Of a stretch of 26,483 nucleotides of DNA, positions 22,583 through 26,483 are shown in pieces. Position numbers and translations under genes: made by a program. The number at the start of each line of letters is the position of its first letter. Within the stretch, counting starts at the first letter, position 1. The notes under the pieces are model-generated. The model made no database searches, was not told the DNA's origin, and worked only from the letters and a program-made list of their open reading frames with translations. This DNA is from RUG626 sp051866775 (GTDB lineage Bacteria; Bacillota; Clostridia; Oscillospirales; Oscillospiraceae): positions 1-26,483 of the forward strand of contig JBJDXR010000044.1 in NCBI GenBank assembly GCA_051866775.1. Direction: 5' to 3'.

Positions 22583-23611
22583 ATGAAACGTATCCCCGTA
22601 CTGCTCACATTAATGATCGCTCTCCTGCTCGTCTCCTGCGGGAAGCTGGAAAGCTCAGCTGCTTCACAGCCAGTGAGTGCCACCATCTTCGCAATGGATA
22701 CGGTCATGGAGCTGAACATATACGGGGATTCCGAGCTTTTAAAAGGCTCCGAGAGCCTTATCTACAATCTTGAAGCTCTGCTCTCCGTTACTGATGAGAA
22801 CAGCGAAATTTTTAATGTCAATCACAACGGAAGCGCCGTGCTGTCCGGTGTCACCGCGGAGCTTGTCTCTGATGCGCTGGAACTTTGCTCCAGAACCGGC
22901 GGCGCGCTGGATATATCCATATACCCTGTGGTTAGAGCTTGGGGCTTCACCACAGGAGAATACCGCATACCCGGGGATGCAGAGCTAATGGAGCTGCTTA
23001 AAAACGTCGATTACACCAAGATCCGGCTTGACCCTAAGACAGGCGAGCTTACACTTCCAGACGGCTTTGAGATCGATCTTGGGAGCGTCGCAAAGGGCTA
23101 CACAAGCGGGCGCGTCATAGATTACCTGCGCGAAAACGGCGTCACATCAGCTCTTTTAAATCTTGGCGGCAACGTCCACGCGCTGGGTGCAAAACCCGGC
23201 GGCTCGCCTTGGCGAATAGCCATACAAGACCCGCTGGGTGACGGCAACCTCTGCGTACTGGAGATAACCGACAAGGCCGTGATAACCTCAGGCGGGTATG
23301 AGCGGTACTTTGAACAGGACGGTGAGACCTATTGGCACATCATAGACCCCTCAACCGGCCGCCCCGCGTCAAGCGGACTGGTGTCCGTATCCATCATCGG
23401 TGAAAACGGCCTTCTGTGTGACGGGCTTTCAACCTCCCTGTTCATATTAGGACTTGAGGATGCGGCTGAGCTTTGGCGCGAAAGCAGCGATTTTGAAGCA
23501 GTATTTGTCACCACCGATGGGGAGATATATATAACAGAGGGGCTTGAAGGCTGCTTTGAGACAGCGGGAAAATATGACGATGCGGAAGTGACGGTGATAC
23601 GCCGTGGTTAA
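22583..23611 (+). CDS. apbE: FAD:protein FMN transferase (ApbE), lipoprotein
   Basis: Moves FMN from FAD to a Thr of target proteins. 342 residues, the normal length. The N-terminus is a lipoprotein signal (LLLVSC, Cys20) so the enzyme acts outside the membrane. Family motifs are clear: AMDTVMEL, DISIYPVVRAWGF, EIDLGSVAKGY, ALLNLGGNVHALG, ITSGGYERYF with YWHIIDPSTGRP, and DGLSTSLFILG. GAAAGGAA lies upstream of the ATG. The immediately preceding gene contains a textbook target motif, so it is the likely substrate. The stop overlaps the next gene start by 8 bases. Confidence 0.96.
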   Translation: MKRIPVLLTLMIALLLVSCGKLESSAASQPVSATIFAMDTVMELNIYGDSELLKGSESLIYNLEALLSVTDENSEIFNVNHNGSAVLSGVTAELVSDALELCSRTGGALDISIYPVVRAWGFTTGEYRIPGDAELMELLKNVDYTKIRLDPKTGELTLPDGFEIDLGSVAKGYTSGRVIDYLRENGVTSALLNLGGNVHALGAKPGGSPWRIAIQDPLGDGNLCVLEITDKAVITSGGYERYFEQDGETYWHIIDPSTGRPASSGLVSVSIIGENGLLCDGLSTSLFILGLEDAAELWRESSDFEAVFVTTDGEIYITEGLEGCFETAGKYDDAEVTVIRRG

Positions 23612-23987
23612 GACACGTACATGGATCATAATAATTGCTGCATTTCTGCTTATATGCGCAGCACTTACACTGTGGCTGGGCAGCCGTACTGCCCCGGGGG
23701 TCATTGCAAATATTTATCAGGATGGCGTCTGCATACGCTCTATTGACCTGTCCCTTGTAACGGAGGCCTACAGCTTCACCATAGAGAGCGAGCGCGGCTC
23801 AAACACGGTACTTGTGGAGCCGGGGCGCATATGTATTTCTGAGGCTGACTGTCCGGATCTCATCTGCGTTGAGGACGGCTGGCTTGAGGACAGCGCCGCT
23901 CCCATCGTGTGCCTGCCCCACCGGCTCGTTATCAAGCTGGAGGAGACGGCGAAAGCCTCCGACGGGATAGACTCCGTTTCAAAGTGA
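23604..23987 (+). CDS. NusG domain II-containing membrane-anchored protein
   Basis: 127 residues from GTG at 23604, overlapping apbE. One N-terminal hydrophobic segment (about 7-26) anchors an outer domain. It has the NusG-II pattern with three conserved Cys: Cys83 and Cys88 in CPDLIC, Cys103 in IVCLPHRLVI. Such proteins regularly sit beside FMN-binding, ApbE and Rnf-type genes in Clostridia; the role is unknown, and a redox function for the Cys is a guess. It is not a transcription factor despite the domain name. The following gene starts 9 bases after its stop. Confidence 0.85.
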   Translation: MVKTRTWIIIIAAFLLICAALTLWLGSRTAPGVIANIYQDGVCIRSIDLSLVTEAYSFTIESERGSNTVLVEPGRICISEADCPDLICVEDGWLEDSAAPIVCLPHRLVIKLEETAKASDGIDSVSK

Positions 23988-23996
23988 GGTGCTTTT

Positions 23997-24500
23997 ATGT
24001 CGCTTAAAAGAATTACACGTGCCTCTGTTTTTGCGGCCATAGCGCTTACGATCTTTATGGTGGAGCTTCAGATCCCCTCACCGGTGCCTATCCCCGGTGT
24101 GAAGCTTGGGCTTGCGAACATCGTGACCGTCTGCTCCATGTTCCTTTTGGGTCCTGCTGACACAGCCGCGATACTGCTAGTGCGCATTGTTCTTGGGAGC
24201 ATATTTTCCGGGAACATGATGACCATTTTCTACAGTCTCTCAGGCGGTCTCATGTGCTATCTTGTTATGCTTGTTATGCGTAAGCTCGTAACGGAAAAGC
24301 AGATCTGGGTATGCAGTGTGCTCGGCGCGATAGCCCACAACATAGGCCAGATAGCCGCGGCAATAATAATAACAAGGACCCCCTCACTTATAAGCTACCT
24401 CCCGGTGCTTATGATATCCGGCGTAATTGCAGGCATCTTTACAGGACTGTGCGCCCAGTTTCTCACCGATAAGCTGCGGCGCGCCCGGCCTCACCGCTAA
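23997..24500 (+). CDS. Gx transporter family protein (ECF S-component-like membrane protein)
   Basis: 167 residues, five to six membrane segments, with the early PSPVPIPGVKLGLANIVTV block typical of this family, which older annotation calls heptaprenyl diphosphate synthase component I. Size and hydrophobic layout resemble S components of ECF vitamin transporters, and the genes commonly follow NusG-II and ApbE genes. A flavin-related cargo would suit the neighbours, but the sequence does not show it. The start follows GAGGTG. It ends the four-gene group; a strong terminator lies 10 bases further on. Confidence 0.85.
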   Translation: MSLKRITRASVFAAIALTIFMVELQIPSPVPIPGVKLGLANIVTVCSMFLLGPADTAAILLVRIVLGSIFSGNMMTIFYSLSGGLMCYLVMLVMRKLVTEKQIWVCSVLGAIAHNIGQIAAAIIITRTPSLISYLPVLMISGVIAGIFTGLCAQFLTDKLRRARPHR

Positions 24501-24510
24501 GCGCCGGCGC

Positions 24511-24543
24511 AAAAACCGGATGGCATTGACCATCCGGTTTTTG
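24511..24543. terminator. Bidirectional terminator between convergent genes
   Basis: Thirteen-base arms AAAAACCGGATGG and CCATCCGGTTTTT pair perfectly across CATTGA, with T runs on both strands. It closes the flavinylation group on + and the amidohydrolase on -. Confidence 0.9.
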
Positions 24544-24556
24544 TATGTCCGCATAT

Positions 24557-25753
24557 TCATTCTATTTTCATATCGCCAATGGCAAAGCAAATCTCAGCCA
24601 TAACTCCAACAGTGAGCGCAGACTCATCAATATCAAATTTTCCGTTGTGGTGGGCGGCTCCGCTTCCTATATGGGGATTGCGAATCCCTAAAAAGCCGAG
24701 CACCCCGGGGCTGCGCTCAAGGTAGCGGCAGTAGCTCTCTGAGGCAAACCAGTGGTCGCAGTCCGACAGCCTCTCCCCGCCGAAAAGTCCTTCAAACCGC
24801 CGCCTTAATTCTTCTGCAGCCACCGGGTCATTTATTACAGGGTCAAGGGTTATTTTATGAAGCTCATTAAATGACACCGTACAACCATGGCATGCCGCCG
24901 TATTCTCTGCTATTCTGGTGACCAGCTCCAGCGCCCTTCTCCCCTCCTCCCTGTTAAAAAAGCGCGCCGTGCCGCTAAGCTGCGCGGTCTCGGGAATAAC
25001 GTTATAAAGCTCGCCTGCCTGAAGCTTGCACAATCCCAGAGTAACGGTCTCCTCGGCGTCCAGCTGGTTCATAAAGGCGGAATTGAGCTGAGTTACAATA
25101 TGGGCGGCCGGAATAATTGGATTTGCCGCTTTATCAGGTCTTGAACTGTGTCCGGCCTTTCCATGTATGGTCATATCTATCCTCGCTGTGCCCGCCATGC
25201 GCGGACCGGGAGAAATATTAAGCTTTCCAGAGTCGAGATCCGCATACACATGCAGCGCGAAACACTCGTCAAAGGAGTATTCCGACAGCGCTTGCATCAT
25301 CTTACCGATACCGCAGTTAGTCTCCTCGCCCTCCTCAAAACAGCAGAAAACCGTGCCCTCAAGCTCGTCTTTTAGGCTTAGAAGCACCCGCATCGTCCCA
25401 AGCAGCATAGCCATATGTGCGTCGTGTCCGCAGGCATGGCAGGCACCGTCCACCTCAGATATGCAGACCTTAGGCCCCACAAGATTCTCCAGCTCCTCCT
25501 GAAGCGGCAGAGCGTCCATATCCGCCCGGAGCAAGCGGTTCTTTCCTGGTCCTGCTCCCTCAATAAACGCGATAAGCCCAGTCCCCTCAATTCTGCGGTA
25601 AGGAACCCCCATCTGCTCAAGCTCGCGTATCAGCACATCTCTTGTGTGACGCTCCTGCCCGGATATCTCCGGCCAGCGGTGAAGCTCCCGGCGTATATCC
25701 GTGACGTATCCGCTTACAGAGTCTATAAGCTCAAGGATCTTTGATTTTACCAT
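24557..25753 (-). CDS. M20 family amidohydrolase/metallopeptidase
   Basis: 398 residues from ATG at 25753, four bases after GGAGG (25758-25762); a longer reading upstream passes the ribosome site and is rejected. Motifs of M20D amidohydrolases are present: HRWPEISGQE, RADMDALPLQE, HACGHDAHMAMLLGTMR with metal-binding His and Asp, FEEGEE, the dimerisation-domain IHGKAGHSSRPDKAANP, and a late HHNGKFDIDE. These enzymes remove acyl or amide groups from amino acids, for example hippurate or N-acyl-amino acids; the exact substrate is unclear. No signal peptide, so cytoplasmic. Presumably monocistronic, though the nitroreductase lies 122 bases upstream on the same strand. Confidence 0.9.
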   Translation of the reverse strand: MVKSKILELIDSVSGYVTDIRRELHRWPEISGQERHTRDVLIRELEQMGVPYRRIEGTGLIAFIEGAGPGKNRLLRADMDALPLQEELENLVGPKVCISEVDGACHACGHDAHMAMLLGTMRVLLSLKDELEGTVFCCFEEGEETNCGIGKMMQALSEYSFDECFALHVYADLDSGKLNISPGPRMAGTARIDMTIHGKAGHSSRPDKAANPIIPAAHIVTQLNSAFMNQLDAEETVTLGLCKLQAGELYNVIPETAQLSGTARFFNREEGRRALELVTRIAENTAACHGCTVSFNELHKITLDPVINDPVAAEELRRRFEGLFGGERLSDCDHWFASESYCRYLERSPGVLGFLGIRNPHIGSGAAHHNGKFDIDESALTVGVMAEICFAIGDMKIE

Positions 25754-25826
25754 AATGCCTCCACTCCCCCACAGCTCCGTATTTTCAGTCAATTCTTATA
25801 CTATGTTTTTAATAATTACAGCACAA

Positions 25827-25861
25827 ATCCCCGAACCGTCCGAATTGGAAGGGCCGGGGAT
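25827..25861 (-). terminator. Possible weak terminator after the nitroreductase
   Basis: On the minus strand ATCCCCG and CGGGGAT pair across a long, partly self-complementary loop, with only a short T run after. Position just past the nitroreductase stop suits a terminator, but the structure is imperfect. Confidence 0.3.
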
Positions 25862-25875
25862 CTTATTGTCTTAGC

Positions 25876-26418
25876 TTACCACTTGCCGAAATGTATCCTA
25901 TCCTCTTCCCACTCGGGCTTTACCCGCTTGGGACGAGATGCCTCTATCTCGCCGTTTTCCTGAGGATAGCCGAAAGCAATAATTGAGTGAGGTATGATAT
26001 TCTCCGGGAGGTCAAACAGCTTAGTCTGAGCTTCAACCTTCTCCATCTGCGGCCATGTTCCCAGCCACACGCTGCCAATTCCGAGAGCTTCGGCGGCAAG
26101 GGTCATGTTCTGCCCGGCTATTGCCCCGTCAATGATCCAAAATTCCGGAGCTTTGCTAAAGGCCCTGTCAAGATCTCCGCATATAAGTATGCCGAGCTGG
26201 GCATTTTTAAGCGGCTTTGCCGCGCCACCGTTTGCGTCAGCCATACGGCACAGGGTCTCCCTGTCGCGCACAACTATAAAGCTCCACGGGCGGGCATTTG
26301 TGGCGGTAGGGCCGCTCATCCCGGCTTTTAGAATTGTGCGGACATCCTCATCGCTGATAGGCTTGCCTGTGTAGTCACGCACGCTCTTTCTCTTCATGAT
26401 AGTCTCTATTGTATCCAT
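25876..26418 (-). CDS. Nitroreductase family FMN-dependent oxidoreductase
   Basis: 180 residues, the normal length. The N-terminal RKSVRDYTGKPISDEDV and SGPTATNARPWSFIVV blocks match the FMN-binding start of the family. The central DGAIAGQNMTLAAEALGIGSVWLG is the characteristic core, and the C-terminal IIAFGYPQENGE ends typically. Such flavoproteins reduce nitro or quinone compounds with NAD(P)H; the natural substrate is unknown. AAGGAGG lies seven bases upstream of the ATG. The gene follows the end of another coding region by 18 bases, so it is the second gene of a unit that begins outside the window. Confidence 0.95.
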   Translation of the reverse strand: MDTIETIMKRKSVRDYTGKPISDEDVRTILKAGMSGPTATNARPWSFIVVRDRETLCRMADANGGAAKPLKNAQLGILICGDLDRAFSKAPEFWIIDGAIAGQNMTLAAEALGIGSVWLGTWPQMEKVEAQTKLFDLPENIIPHSIIAFGYPQENGEIEASRPKRVKPEWEEDRIHFGKW

Positions 26419-26436
26419 GCAGGGCCTCCTTTTTTA

Positions 26437-26483
26437 TTACCAGTCCTTCCAGACCTCCGGGCAGTAGCCCACAGTGGCCTGAC
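26437..26483 (-). CDS. C-terminus of an unidentified protein upstream of the nitroreductase
   Basis: On the minus strand the last 14 codons read QATVGYCPEVWKDW and stop at TAA (26439-26437), 18 bases before the nitroreductase start and just before its ribosome site. The close spacing suggests one transcript. Too short to name. Confidence 0.4.
   Translation of the reverse strand, partial: QATVGYCPEVWKDW

Noticed and set aside
1..26483. CRISPR arrays, tRNA or rRNA genes, insertion sequences, phage integrase or attachment sites
   Set aside because: Looked for; no regularly spaced repeats, tRNA-like cloverleaf, transposase or integrase sequence was seen.

Overview
The window reads as chromosome of a spore-forming Gram-positive Clostridia member, most like Oscillospiraceae/Eubacteriales. 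The basis is a heat-shock operon led by hrcA with a perfect CIRCE operator, an SLH-domain surface protein, a YtvI-type AI-2E membrane protein (often sporulation-linked), AGGAGG-type ribosome sites, and a flavinylation locus of FMN_bind/ApbE/NusG-II/Gx-transporter type that is common in gut Clostridia. The assignment rests on gene content only; no rRNA or tRNA gene was seen.

Layout. 1-2365 (+): the 3' part of an exported papain-like cysteine peptidase, then three small membrane or membrane-anchored proteins I do not recognise. 2552-4502 (-): an ECF sigma factor overlapping a polytopic membrane protein that is probably its anti-sigma/sensor partner. 4621-7123 (-): hom-lysC, the entry to threonine/methionine/lysine synthesis. 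7354-9801 (+): a YtvI-like AI-2E protein, two overlapping half-size TauE/SafE (TSUP) permeases and a TetR-type regulator. 9832-11046 (-): a DUF1015 protein. 11243-11863 (+): a cytidylate-kinase-like protein. 12021-17012 (+): promoter-CIRCE-hrcA-grpE-dnaK-dnaJ. 17295-18840 (+): PHP-family phosphatase, RpiB and a 66-residue membrane protein. 18917-24500 (+): an SLH surface protein behind a strong promoter flanked by three matching palindromes, then a ferric-reductase-like/FMN_bind fusion, ApbE, a NusG-II protein and a Gx-family transporter. 24557-26483 (-): an M20 amidohydrolase, a nitroreductase and the last 14 codons of another gene.

How the parts work together. HrcA should repress its own operon through CIRCE, which covers the predicted transcription start; dnaK has no CIRCE of its own. 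The most interesting block is 18884-24500. The fusion at 21115 joins a haem-type membrane electron-transfer domain, an internal lipoprotein-like signal and a C-terminal FMN attachment motif (DTVSGAT) in one chain, and the next gene, ApbE, is the enzyme that would load FMN. This looks like a compact module moving electrons from the membrane to an extracytoplasmic flavin. The upstream SLH protein carries a motif of matching layout (DAVSSAT) and sits behind three copies of GTTAG-N6-CTAAC, which suggests a dedicated regulator.

No gene-free stretch exceeds 300 bases. The longest spacers are 17013-17294 (two terminators and a promoter), 7124-7353 (AT-rich, presumed divergent promoters), 15661-15887 (GC-rich hairpins, unexplained), 18841-19049 (terminator, promoter, palindromes), 11047-11242 (promoter for the kinase-like gene) and 2366-2551 (two hairpins).
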